Shown piece by piece: positions 8,554-17,137 of a stretch of DNA of 64,000 nt. The first letter of the stretch is position 1. Every line of letters begins with the position of its first letter. A model generated the notes under the pieces. It saw nothing but the letters and a program-made list of their open reading frames with translations, made no database searches and was not told the origin of the DNA. Both the position numbers and the translations under genes were made by a program. This DNA is from Chlamydiales bacterium (GTDB lineage: Bacteria; Chlamydiota; Chlamydiia; Chlamydiales; JAJFMA01), in assembly GCA_030679955.1 (NCBI GenBank), contig JAUXSF010000022.1:124001-188000 (forward strand), written 5' to 3'.

Positions 8554-9104
8554 TTAAGATGACCTAGCACGGATGTAACCAGCTCGGGAAAGGTTAACTT
8601 GAGGTAGTCACCACCAAAGTGTCCTTGGTCGGCGTACTCGTGGTAATCAGCACCGAGCTGGTCTTTCAGATAGCGTGGCTCTTCTATAGGTATCCAGGGG
8701 TCGTCGATTGAAGCAAAAACGACGATCCATTTTTGGTTCGCTCGAATAGCGTCCCATTGCCAAGGACGGTCAAAGTAACCGCTGATCTTTTCTGTGTCGA
8801 TACCTAGATCGGTATGATAAGTGCCTACTAAGACAGAGCCTAAAATGCGATTCTTTTCGGCATAGCGCATGGCGGCAATGGCGCCGGATGAATGTCCTAT
8901 TAAAATAGAATTCTCATCAGCTTTGAGTTCGTCTTTCAGAAAAGGAATCCAATATTTTTCACGTGCTAGGTGGCTATCGGGAAAGTCGCGTGCAATAACT
9001 TCTAGATTGTGTTTTTCGAATTCAGCTTTGGCGTATGGGAACCAATTATCGGTTGTTTTACACCCACCATTGCCCGGAAGGAAAATGACTTTTGCTTTTG
9101 ACAT
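8550..9104 (-). CDS. RBBP9/YdeN-type serine hydrolase
   Basis: 184 residues, the usual length for the RBBP9/YdeN family. FLPGNGG (8-14) is the oxyanion strand, GHSSG (70-74, Ser72) the nucleophile elbow, SIDDPWIP (Asp134/135) the acid loop, and DQGHFG (His162) the catalytic His. No signal peptide, so cytosolic. It begins 2 nt after the stop of the OmpA-size barrel gene on the same strand, so the two are probably cotranscribed. Physiological substrate unknown. Confidence 0.82.
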   Translation of the reverse strand: MSKAKVIFLPGNGGCKTTDNWFPYAKAEFEKHNLEVIARDFPDSHLAREKYWIPFLKDELKADENSILIGHSSGAIAAMRYAEKNRILGSVLVGTYHTDLGIDTEKISGYFDRPWQWDAIRANQKWIVVFASIDDPWIPIEEPRYLKDQLGADYHEYADQGHFGGDYLKLTFPELVTSVLGHLN

Positions 9105-9106
9105 AT

Positions 9107-9964
9107 CTATTGATTGATATTTGTATCGACAAAGAAGTTAGAGTGGTTGGCGATACTCATATAAGGTGTTGAGTAACACCAGTTTCCATTATCAAAGCAA
9201 TATGTAAGCCCTAGACACATGTTAAAGCCATAATTGCGACTTTGGACTACTCCAGGAGCCTTACGAGCGGCCATGTAGGAGCCGTTACCGTCGATAAATA
9301 CCTGGCCACAAAGCGGCACCCGAAAAGAAAAGCCCAAAATGACATTTCCTGCTCTCTCACCAGGAAACATTAAGCTGTCCTGATACGGCATTCCAATCCA
9401 GAGTTTGGTGTGAGTACAATTATCAAATTGGTGACGCCAAAAAAGGTTCAACTGGCCAATAGCTTTGAAATTGGTAGGGATGCCCAAGGCGGTTTCGTAG
9501 GAGGTGTTGACACTCGTCGTTCCCCACAAACCAAACTCTTCGCAAAAACGTGTGTAGCCGAATTGAAAACGAATTTGATCGATAACAGGGCTCAGTGCGT
9601 AGATGCCGAAATTCTTGGTGTACATACGATCGTAGGTAAGACCAGCGGTCCAATCACCATATAAATAGGATGCTCCACCAGTGAGAAAACCGACCTGCTC
9701 GGTCTCTTTAGGATTTTCGAATACAAGGTTGCCGCGGCCATCCCAGTTGTAAACACCGTAACTTCCTCCAAACTGTGCGTCTAAACATTCAGTTAGAGAA
9801 TACCCTGCATTTGCTGCAACAAGTGCACCATGATTGCCGTTCCAACTGCCGGTTGGAAGCCCCCGGAAATAGTCCACAGAGGTATTCACCTCTAAACTGT
9901 TTCCAGCGACAAGTGCATGCACCAAAAAGAAACTAAAGAAAAATATTGCAAAGGGTCTTTTCAC
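9107..9964 (-). CDS. outer-membrane beta-barrel protein
   Basis: 285 residues starting at GTG (9964). The signal peptide MKRPFAIFFFSFFLVHALVA is followed by alternating amphipathic strands rich in Tyr, Phe and Gly (AQFGGSYGVYNW, LTGGASYLYGDWTAGLTY, VILGFSFRVPL, GFNMCLGLTYCF), as in outer-membrane barrels of 10-12 strands. It holds several Cys residues (in LTECLDAQ, FCEEF, PLCGQ, YCFDNGNWCY), which fits the disulfide-rich chlamydial envelope. It is probably a porin-like surface protein. It diverges from the TolB-like gene with only 38 bp between. Confidence 0.65.
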   Translation of the reverse strand: MKRPFAIFFFSFFLVHALVAGNSLEVNTSVDYFRGLPTGSWNGNHGALVAANAGYSLTECLDAQFGGSYGVYNWDGRGNLVFENPKETEQVGFLTGGASYLYGDWTAGLTYDRMYTKNFGIYALSPVIDQIRFQFGYTRFCEEFGLWGTTSVNTSYETALGIPTNFKAIGQLNLFWRHQFDNCTHTKLWIGMPYQDSLMFPGERAGNVILGFSFRVPLCGQVFIDGNGSYMAARKAPGVVQSRNYGFNMCLGLTYCFDNGNWCYSTPYMSIANHSNFFVDTNINQ

Positions 9965-10002
9965 GTCATACCATGTTTTGAAAACTGAAGAGGACGATAA
10001 TT

Positions 10003-11001
10003 ATGGTGCAGTTTTATATCAAGTATTTGGCAATATTTTTTTTGGTAACCACTCGTTCTCTCGTAGCAATTAGCCATCCTGGCGAGTTTTTATTGACCAA
10101 TGTTGAACAGCTCACCTCACCAGATATGGGCTTTGAGCGTGCTGGCGAGGCTTATTTCTCCCCAGACAGCCAAATGATTAGCTTTCAGGCAGTACCGTTA
10201 GGAGAAAGCGGCTATCAAATCTTCACGTTGGATCTTAACACTCGTCAGCTCGTTCAGGTCAGTCACGGCGCTCAAACATGTACGTGCTCGTTCTTCCGAC
10301 CAGATGGACAAAAGATCATCTTTGCCGCAAGCCCAGTAGAATGGGGTGCGCCAACAAATGGCAAATACAAATGGGACTTCACCCTCTATATGAACATCTA
10401 CGAGGCAACTATCGATGGGAGCAACCCTGTGGCCCTGACAGAAGGCCCTGCCTACCATGCGGAATGCGCTTATTCGCCAGATGGCTCACATATTGTCTAC
10501 GCGAGTAATGAAGATGGCTACATGAATATCTACGTCATGCGTAGTGATGGCTCAGAAGTACAGCAGATCACACACACCACGGACTGCTACAATGGCGGAC
10601 CTTTTTTCTCGCCGGACGGCACTAAAATCATCTTTAGAGCGGATAAGGGGGCTCCTGACTTACTGCAGATCTATATGATGGACCGCGACGGCTCTAACCT
10701 TGTTCAAATCACGGACAACAATGCAGTGAACTGGGCGCCCTTTTGGCATCCTTCACAGGATGTCATCGCCTACACGACATCGATTCATGGTCACCATAAC
10801 TATGAAATTTACCTTCACTGTATTAGTACGGGGGAGCAATATCGCCTCACACACCATCCCCGATTCGATGGCTTACCTACGTTTAATCGTAAGGGCACAA
10901 AAATTCTATGGACCTCTAAACGAGGGCTCGACAATACATCTCAGGTGTTTATTGCCGATTTCAGATTACCGGCCGAATGGTCCAAAAACACACAAAACTG
11001 A
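10003..11001 (+). CDS. exported TolB-like beta-propeller protein
   Basis: 332 residues, RBS AGAGGACG. The N-terminus (YLAIFFLVTTRSLVA) is a signal peptide. The mature part has at least five PD40/WD40-like TolB repeats with the SPDG core: FSPDSQMISFQA, FRPDGQKIIFAA, YSPDGSHIVYAS, FSPDGTKIIFRA and FNRKGTKILWTS. It lacks the extra N-terminal domain of true TolB, so a six-bladed periplasmic propeller for protein binding is likely, not the Tol-Pal component itself. The next gene follows after 13 nt, so the two form an operon. Confidence 0.75.
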   Translation: MVQFYIKYLAIFFLVTTRSLVAISHPGEFLLTNVEQLTSPDMGFERAGEAYFSPDSQMISFQAVPLGESGYQIFTLDLNTRQLVQVSHGAQTCTCSFFRPDGQKIIFAASPVEWGAPTNGKYKWDFTLYMNIYEATIDGSNPVALTEGPAYHAECAYSPDGSHIVYASNEDGYMNIYVMRSDGSEVQQITHTTDCYNGGPFFSPDGTKIIFRADKGAPDLLQIYMMDRDGSNLVQITDNNAVNWAPFWHPSQDVIAYTTSIHGHHNYEIYLHCISTGEQYRLTHHPRFDGLPTFNRKGTKILWTSKRGLDNTSQVFIADFRLPAEWSKNTQN

Positions 11002-11014
11002 TTGCTAGGACGAT

Positions 11015-12418
11015 ATGAAGCTTTTGCCAAAGATACTTGTTGCTTGCGCTTTTCTCTGGACCGCCATCCTGACCGCAGGACCTAATCAAACAGATACGCT
11101 TAGTCCAATCTATCCAGAAAATGCGTTGCCATTCACGATACAAATAGCTGTAGCGGACTTTTCTCTACCCTCCGGCATACAGGCCTATGCTAGCGCTAGC
11201 TATGGTGGTAAATGGCTGCTCTTAGCTGGCAGAACAAATGGCTTACATGGCTTCGACAACGTAGGAAATAATTTCCCTCCGACGGATCAAAATAGAGATG
11301 TCTATGTCATAGATCCAGGCACAGGAGCTTCCTGGAGCCGATCATTGATTGGAAGCGGCCTTTCTCAAGACCACATCGATAACCTCTCCACTACTGCTTC
11401 ACAGTCCTTTCAAAAAGATAACATTCTCTATGTCGTAGGTGGATATGGCATCAACACTTCGACAGGAGAAATGGAAACAAAAAGTACCCTGACAAGCATA
11501 GACATCACCAAAATGATGAATTGGGTGATCAACGGAAGTGGTAGCGCAGCAAGCGCCAGTCAGCATATCTCAAACCCCGCGCTGCAAGTAACCGGGGGCT
11601 TTCTGTTTCAAGCCAATGACCACCAGCCGATGCTGTTAATGCTCGGACAGAACTTTATGGGCCTCTATACTGATGGCTCAAATGGTATGTACACACAGCA
11701 AATTCGCCAATTCTGGCTTAGAGAGAACGGAGCTACGCTAACAATTCACTCCAAACCATCTACTACAACCTATCCGGATTATAGAAGGCGCGACCTCAAC
11801 ATCGTGCCAACAATCCATAACAACGACTTCACCTACACAGCTTTTGCAGGGGTATTTACATTGGATACAGGTGTTTGGACTGTTCCTATTACGATTTTCC
11901 CCGACGGAACTAGCTACGAACCCGATCCTAACGATCCGAATACGTTTAAACAAGGTATGAACCACTACAACTGCCCTTCATTCGGCCTCTACTCCGTTCG
12001 CAACAAGGAAATGTTCGTGATATTTCCTGGAGGAATCAGCTATGGGTTTTTCTCCGGTGGTGTATTCACTACCGATGCTGAAATCCCCTTCATCAACCAG
12101 GTGACAACTGTAAAAATAGACCGTAACCGTAACTATACTCAGTTCTTGATGAATGATGAGTATCCCTTCCTAGTTTCTACTGGTACCAATCCAGGAAACC
12201 AACTGCTATTTGGTGCTGAAGCACAGTTTTTCCCTAAGGACAACATTAAACTGTTTAGCAATGGGGTTATCCAACTCGACACAATCACCAGCCCCACAGT
12301 TATCGGCCATATTGTCGGTGGCATTATGAGTACGCTTCCCAACACTAACAGCAGGGCGGATTCGACGTCCTCGCCCTACGTGTTTACTGTCACCTTAATC
12401 CCCAAAACTCCTTCGTAG
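11015..12418 (+). CDS. exported kelch-like beta-propeller protein
   Basis: 467 residues. Signal peptide MKLLPKILVACAFLWTAILT, cleaved near AG. Repeats with kelch flavour occur (KWLLLAGRTNGLHG ... DVYVIDPGTGASW; NILYVVGGYGINTSTG ... TSIDI), and further strands suggest a propeller over the whole length. It is the second gene of an operon with the TolB-like propeller. Function unknown; a secreted or periplasmic binding protein is inference. Confidence 0.6.
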   Translation: MKLLPKILVACAFLWTAILTAGPNQTDTLSPIYPENALPFTIQIAVADFSLPSGIQAYASASYGGKWLLLAGRTNGLHGFDNVGNNFPPTDQNRDVYVIDPGTGASWSRSLIGSGLSQDHIDNLSTTASQSFQKDNILYVVGGYGINTSTGEMETKSTLTSIDITKMMNWVINGSGSAASASQHISNPALQVTGGFLFQANDHQPMLLMLGQNFMGLYTDGSNGMYTQQIRQFWLRENGATLTIHSKPSTTTYPDYRRRDLNIVPTIHNNDFTYTAFAGVFTLDTGVWTVPITIFPDGTSYEPDPNDPNTFKQGMNHYNCPSFGLYSVRNKEMFVIFPGGISYGFFSGGVFTTDAEIPFINQVTTVKIDRNRNYTQFLMNDEYPFLVSTGTNPGNQLLFGAEAQFFPKDNIKLFSNGVIQLDTITSPTVIGHIVGGIMSTLPNTNSRADSTSSPYVFTVTLIPKTPS

Positions 12419-12560
12419 TTCTACTTCAATTTATCAGGTTTGTTTTCAGCGCTCTGCGTCGAGAACAGCCTCTTTTTTCATCGTAAATATTAGGTTATTT
12501 TGGGCGTTTTTAATCAAATTATGTTAAAATAAAAATGTGGAATTAAACGAAGGTGATTGT

Positions 12561-12878
12561 ATGAGTGACATTAATTCAATTTCTTCTAGTTCTTCCAATA
12601 ATAATTCTCTTATCTCGGCTAGTCAAAGCGATAACCCAGATGCTGTTCTGAATGCTGCGGTAGCAAATGGAACCAATCTCAGTGCAGATGAGTTAGACGC
12701 TTATTGTGATTCGGAAATTTCGTATATCACCAAGAAGATGGTAGCTTCCACTCAAGGCGACAAGAATGATGATGGTGAAAAGGGAATTTCCCCTACTGAT
12801 AATACTGATCAGCAACCAGCATCAGCTCTGCCTAGCCCTATGAGTCTCTATACGTCATCAAACAACAAAACAACTTAA
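12561..12878 (+). CDS. small Ser/Asn-rich hypothetical protein
   Basis: 105 residues from the ATG at 12561 (AAGGTG RBS); a GTG 24 nt upstream in frame is less likely. The N-terminus is a Ser/Asn tract (ISSSSSNNNSLISASQS) without hydrophobic core, followed by an acidic region. Low-complexity Ser-rich starts are common on type III secreted chlamydial proteins, but that is weak evidence. An AT-rich segment with TTAAAATAAA lies just upstream and could hold the -10. Confidence 0.45.
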   Translation: MSDINSISSSSSNNNSLISASQSDNPDAVLNAAVANGTNLSADELDAYCDSEISYITKKMVASTQGDKNDDGEKGISPTDNTDQQPASALPSPMSLYTSSNNKTT

Positions 12879-12972
12879 GCTTAGTCAGCGTTAACCCAAT
12901 CAAGTGCGTATATATGTTAATTTACGCGCTTGTTGACGACCTAAGGCGCGACGCTCGCGATGCTTTCAGCTA

Positions 12973-13356
12973 TTATGACATCCTTCCGCCTGTTGGAGGA
13001 ACGGGAAGAACGTGATGAGCTGGAGGAACTAGTGGAGCTAATGGAGGGGGAAGCAACCTGTTCACTAGCTTCGTGATGACAATTGCTGAAAGGCCTAATG
13101 CTAAAACTGTTTGGACATCTAGGGCTTCTCCCCTTGTAAATACGATAGATGCCAAGTTGTGTAAGATGCCAGCTACATTGGATTCCGTCGTCCCAAATCC
13201 TGCAATCCCAGATATACCTCCAATAAAAACAACCTTTAGAATGCTGTCAGGAATAAATAAATTTATCGTCATCCATATTGCACAAATACCTTCTGAAACC
13301 CGGTTTAACCAACGATCAGATATCGCGCTTCCTCCTTCAGCAAAGATATACACCAA
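12973..13356 (-). CDS. small membrane protein, start uncertain
   Basis: About 127 residues from a TTG/GTG pair at 13351-13356. Three hydrophobic stretches (LKVVFIGGISGIAGFG, LHNLASIVF, VLALGLSAIVITKLV) and a Pro-rich tail (PPPLAPLVPP) suggest a membrane protein. A strong AAGGAGGAAG lies 8-20 codons inside the frame without a fitting start, and a second frame (13305-13493) covers the upstream part. The gene may be broken by an old frameshift. No family recognised. Confidence 0.35.
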   Translation of the reverse strand: MVYIFAEGGSAISDRWLNRVSEGICAIWMTINLFIPDSILKVVFIGGISGIAGFGTTESNVAGILHNLASIVFTRGEALDVQTVLALGLSAIVITKLVNRLLPPPLAPLVPPAHHVLPVPPTGGRMS

Positions 13357-13486
13357 AAAGCATCACATCGATGCCGTTTTGTAATTGGACGGCCAAGGCC
13401 GCCTCGATTTTCAAGGAAGGCCATCCCGTTGACACAAATCACACCCGTACATAAATTTATTGTCACGCTTGTTGATGGAATGGATG

Positions 13487-14290
13487 ATGACAACTAAAAG
13501 CATACAATGGTTAACCTACCTTGCAGATATCATTCCAACCGATATCAGATTCATGATTCCCAGCTACTTTAAATGGATGTTTCGAGAGAAAATCCAAAAT
13601 CGATTCGATCGCTACACGTTACAGCCAGAAACGGCGACGAAGCAAAGCTATCTGTTTCAACATAGGTCTCCATACCCAAACATTGATCCCAACGTTAATG
13701 CCGTCTTGTTCTTACATGGAGATTACTCTCATCCTTGTACAACGCTTCACATGGGCGATATTGCTCAACAACAAAACAAGGTTGTTTTTAGCTTGTTTAT
13801 ACCCTCTGGTGAAATCAAAGCTGGAAGATACGGCCAACACCTCAAAGAGGCTATCGGCAAGCTTCAAAACGTTATTGGCGACCAAAAGATGTGTCTACGC
13901 GAGCTTGTACTAATCGGACATTCTCGAGGAGCGACAGAAGCCGTTTATCAAACCTATGTCGAAAAAGAAACACCAGTCACTGGCGTTATTGCTATTGCTG
14001 GCAGACTAAAATTTGTCGAGATGTGTTCACGGATGCCTTGTAAGGAGTCGCTCAAACCCATGCTGAATGATATCCATAAAGCAATTGGGAATTCAACCGG
14101 ACCCCTGACCCCACCCCTTTACCAAATCGTGGCTAGCCGCGATTCCTGCATCGATCCCTGCGCAGCTTTTATCAGTGAGGAAAACAAGGTAGAAATTCAA
14201 TCTGGACACGCAGGAATTCTGTATCATTCAAAATCCCTCCAGCAGCTAGCTACTTGGTTAGACACTCATAGATGTGTCAAGAGCATATAA
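13487..14290 (+). CDS. alpha/beta hydrolase, cytosolic
   Basis: About 267 residues. Starts at 13475, 13484 and 13487 are possible; 13487 has GGA 7 nt upstream. The core shows VLFLHGDYS (oxyanion strand), LIGHSRGATE (Ser nucleophile about residue 146), VASRDSCIDP (acid) and SGHAGIL (His). The 70-residue N-terminal part is unrelated to known caps. No signal peptide. It is one of four alpha/beta hydrolases within the first 16 kb, not closely alike by eye. Confidence 0.65.
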   Translation: MTTKSIQWLTYLADIIPTDIRFMIPSYFKWMFREKIQNRFDRYTLQPETATKQSYLFQHRSPYPNIDPNVNAVLFLHGDYSHPCTTLHMGDIAQQQNKVVFSLFIPSGEIKAGRYGQHLKEAIGKLQNVIGDQKMCLRELVLIGHSRGATEAVYQTYVEKETPVTGVIAIAGRLKFVEMCSRMPCKESLKPMLNDIHKAIGNSTGPLTPPLYQIVASRDSCIDPCAAFISEENKVEIQSGHAGILYHSKSLQQLATWLDTHRCVKSI

Positions 14291-14326
14291 GGCGCTGAGC
14301 ATCTTGTCTTGTTAGGCGCTGGAGCG

Positions 14327-15268
14327 TCACCTCTGGATACCATCTAATATCCTTAAACGTTTGTGCAAAGCCTCTGCTGCTACATCTAGAGATTCTTGCG
14401 CTGCCTTAGAAGCTCTAGCGCCGTCGCCAGCCAAATGTCCTATACCCTTCTGAGTGAAAACCGTTGTTGGAATACCTGATGATGATAGGCGGTCAGCATA
14501 CCTTTGCCCATCTTTGAGCAATCGATCGTACTCTGCCAAAATAACTAGGGCTGGTGGAAGGCGGCTTAAATCCTCCGCAAGGAAAGGTGAAGCACAGGGG
14601 TTATAGACATCATTCGGATCTGAAACATACTGTGTTGCAATCCAACGCATGACATCGTCTATTGGATCGCCTTGCTCTAGAAGGGTGCCTCCACAGGTTA
14701 AATCGGTGACTGGATTTATCAGTACCTGTAGACCGATGTCAGAGCCGCCGCGATCACGATTTAAAAGACAGACCGCAGCGGTCATATTACCGCCGGCGCT
14801 ATCTCCCACTACAGCCAATCGGGAAGGATCTAAGCAACTCTGCTCTCCAATCCAAAGCAATGCTTGATAACATTGCTCCAACGGCAAAGGGAATTTTCCT
14901 TCTGGCGAATTGGTATATTCAACAGCAACTACAGCAATCTGGGCATTCTTACAGAGATAGCGCGCCATATTATCATGAGTGTCTAGACTACCTGCTACCC
15001 AACCTCCACCATGAATAAACAAAGCCACTGGTATGTCTTTATTCTCATTAGGCAGGTAAACGCGGAGCGGAACCTCTGTTCCATTGTACGACGTTTTTTC
15101 TTCGATGACCGCATAGACTTCTGGAACATCTGCTTCCACGTTCATAATTTCTTGATTAATTCCATGGCGAACCGGAATTGCATCTTCAAACCAACGAAAG
15201 TCCATTGCTAACAAAGATGTGCATACACTTAAGGTCGGCAACATCATCATAATTAATCTAAAAACCAT
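14327..15268 (-). CDS. exported esterase/lipase of the hormone-sensitive lipase family
   Basis: 313 residues. Signal-peptide-like start (MVFRLIMMMLPTLSVCTSLL). HGGGW (86-90) is the oxyanion motif of the HSL (alpha/beta hydrolase 3) family. The triad is Ser157 (GDSAGG), Asp248 (LAEYDRLLKDGQ) and His278 (GIGHLAGDG). It probably cleaves short-chain esters in the periplasm or outside the cell. A degraded copy of its last quarter is found at 21303-21451, showing a local duplication. Confidence 0.82.
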   Translation of the reverse strand: MVFRLIMMMLPTLSVCTSLLAMDFRWFEDAIPVRHGINQEIMNVEADVPEVYAVIEEKTSYNGTEVPLRVYLPNENKDIPVALFIHGGGWVAGSLDTHDNMARYLCKNAQIAVVAVEYTNSPEGKFPLPLEQCYQALLWIGEQSCLDPSRLAVVGDSAGGNMTAAVCLLNRDRGGSDIGLQVLINPVTDLTCGGTLLEQGDPIDDVMRWIATQYVSDPNDVYNPCASPFLAEDLSRLPPALVILAEYDRLLKDGQRYADRLSSSGIPTTVFTQKGIGHLAGDGARASKAAQESLDVAAEALHKRLRILDGIQR

Positions 15269-15272
15269 CTTT

Positions 15273-15533
15273 CTAACCCTGCCTTAATGGGATAGATGAT
15301 AACACGAGCAGTTTTTTCTCTACAAACGGACTAAACGACGAAAAGGACCAAAATGACCTAAAGGCGTGGCGTCGCACTGCCTCAGCTCCAGAAGCTCCGT
15401 TAGCCCAGCTATACATAGTGTCATGAAAAATATCGTAACTGGTGGCCGACTGAATGGTAGCATTTGGCTGCGCCTGAGCATTAGCCACGAAACTAACTGC
15501 CAACAACACAAACACAATCGACATCGTCTTCAT
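15273..15533 (-). pseudogene. short exported protein whose 3' end is replaced by a repeat array
   Basis: The start at 15533 (MKTMSIVFVLLAVSFVANAQA) is a clean signal peptide. The next 35 residues look normal, then the frame runs into the 9-nt array at 15324-15368, giving the odd tail AFRSFWSFSSFSPFV. The part before the array (EAVRRHAF) lines up with the end of the four-helix protein (IAARRF). The frame may therefore be a fusion of a truncated exported gene to the end of a four-helix-type element. Confidence 0.4.
15324..15368. repeat. 9-nt periodic array at 15.3 kb
   Basis: Five units of exactly 9 nt: aaacggact, aaacgacga, aaaggacca, aaatgacct, aaaggcgtg. The last three units and the following GCG agree with the left array at 6.07 kb over about 27 bp, differing at three positions (Y/R/S). 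No four-helix gene remains here. Confidence 0.75.
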
Positions 15534-15610
15534 GAACGCCTCACAATAAATCAAGAACCAGGTAATATAGATAAAATTTGAATTCTTAAGTAGCAAAGCA
15601 GGACATCAAT

Positions 15611-15705
15611 CCACCTACCGATTTTCTACCAAAATCTACCAAATTGGTAGATGATAGACATTTATCTACCAATTTGGTAGATTTTGGTAATAAATTGGTA
15701 GGTGC
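15611..15705. promoter_or_regulatory. symmetric multi-site operator upstream of the Fic gene
   Basis: Two near-perfect palindromes, ATCTACCAAATTGGTAGAT (15634-15652) and its complement ATCTACCAATTTGGTAGAT (15664-15682), lie in a larger inverted repeat whose outer arms are CCACCTACC (15611-15619) and GGTAGGTG (15697-15704). In total at least six CTACC or GGTAG half-sites occur within 95 bp, up to the start codon. A DNA-binding protein, perhaps the Fic protein through its C-terminal winged helix, probably binds here. Confidence 0.65.
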
Positions 15706-15707
15706 TT

Positions 15708-17045
15708 ATGAAAATGCCCCAACATCCCCCTAGCCTCCGCAAAATTGAACTAGCTATCCTCTCCTCGGCACAAAAATTCCACCTTACTATTAAGGCAGGG
15801 CTGGAAGCGCAGAAGGCAGGGGAATATAAACACTGGGATACTCTTCGAAGTTACCCTCCCCCGGCAGGCTTGACGCGGGAAGAGTGGTGGTTTGGCATTA
15901 AGATGGCTCGACAGATGAACATGAAATCTGTACCTCTTACGGACCCAAACGGAGCACCCTTTGTTTATAATGTACCCGATAGTGTTGCTAGCGAACTCCA
16001 TCAAATTGACTTTGATGGAGGAGGAACAGTCGGCCTTCCAGAACCTGTGATCAATCCCAGCACACGAAATCAGTATCTTTTGAGGGCTCTCGTCCAGGAA
16101 GCCATCACCTCAAGCCAACTGGAAGGCGCAGCAACTACCAGAGAGGTAGCCAAACAGATGATTCGCTCGGGCCGAGCCCCTAGAGACACTAGCGAGCAAA
16201 TGATTTTAAATAACTACCTGACTATGCAAGAAATTTTACAATGGAAAGAGCGTCCGCTAGATCAAAATCTGATATTTGAAATTCATGGCAAAATAACTGA
16301 TGGAACGCTAACTAACCCTGATGCTGCTGGGCGCTTTAGAAATAAGAACGAAACGGTAGTAGTCGAGAACGCTCAAACCGGTGATATTTTGCACACACCA
16401 CCAGATGCAGATACGTTATCTAATCGGCTTCAATTAATGTGTGATTTCGCTAATGACACCACATCATCTCATTTCATTCACCCCGTAATTAGAGCTATTA
16501 TTCTGCATTTTTGGCTAGCATACGACCATCCATTTGTGGATGGAAATGGGCGAACTGCTAGAGCCTTATTCTATTGGTCGATGCTACGCCAAGGCTACTG
16601 GCTTTGTGAGTTTATCTCTATTTCTGAAATTTTACTCCAAGCTCCAGCAAAGTACATGAAAGCCTTTCTTCACACAGAAACCGATGGAAATGATATGACT
16701 TATTTTATCATTCATCAGGCGGATGTCTTGCGTAAGGCCATCCGATCGTTGCATGAGTATATCAACCAAAAGGTTAAAGAAACGCATGAAATAGAAGAGC
16801 TTATTAAGGGACGCTCTCAACTAAATATGCGACAGGAACAGATCTTGCTTCATGCATTGCGCCATCCTAGAACATCTTACTCCGTCGAAGGACACAGGAA
16901 CAGCCATGGAATTGCCTATGATACCGCGCGTAATGACTTGCTAGGGTTAGCTGAAAAAGGACTATTGGAAAAAGGACAGAAGGGGAAAGCCTACCTTTTC
17001 ACCGCTCCAAACGACTTGGTCCTACGTATTCGATCCTTAGCGTAG
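15708..17045 (+). CDS. class II Fic-domain AMP-transferase with C-terminal HTH
   Basis: 445 residues from ATG 15708; GTG at 15702 is possible. The Fic core HPFVDGNGRTAR (274-285) is complete, with the catalytic His and the phosphate-binding GNGR. The N-terminal inhibitory helix SSQLEG (135-140) fits [S/T]xxxE[G/N], which makes it a self-inhibited class II Fic protein. Residues about 370-445 look like a winged helix (MRQEQILLHALRHP ... YDTARNDLLGLAEKGLLEK). Fic proteins transfer AMP to hydroxyl side chains of target proteins. The operator-like array directly upstream suggests autoregulation. Target unknown; no secretion signal seen. Confidence 0.85.
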   Translation: MKMPQHPPSLRKIELAILSSAQKFHLTIKAGLEAQKAGEYKHWDTLRSYPPPAGLTREEWWFGIKMARQMNMKSVPLTDPNGAPFVYNVPDSVASELHQIDFDGGGTVGLPEPVINPSTRNQYLLRALVQEAITSSQLEGAATTREVAKQMIRSGRAPRDTSEQMILNNYLTMQEILQWKERPLDQNLIFEIHGKITDGTLTNPDAAGRFRNKNETVVVENAQTGDILHTPPDADTLSNRLQLMCDFANDTTSSHFIHPVIRAIILHFWLAYDHPFVDGNGRTARALFYWSMLRQGYWLCEFISISEILLQAPAKYMKAFLHTETDGNDMTYFIIHQADVLRKAIRSLHEYINQKVKETHEIEELIKGRSQLNMRQEQILLHALRHPRTSYSVEGHRNSHGIAYDTARNDLLGLAEKGLLEKGQKGKAYLFTAPNDLVLRIRSLA

Positions 17046-17137
17046 AGGACTGATAATCCAAACGAAAGCTAAACCTATTGGAATAGTCATTTCTACAACT
17101 TCAAACAATAATGACTCTGCCATTGAGCCAACAAAAT

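Noticed and set aside
13305-13493. 62-codon minus-strand frame before the small membrane protein
   Set aside because: Overlaps the start of the hydrolase on the other strand and shows no recognisable protein; possibly part of a broken gene, not supportable.
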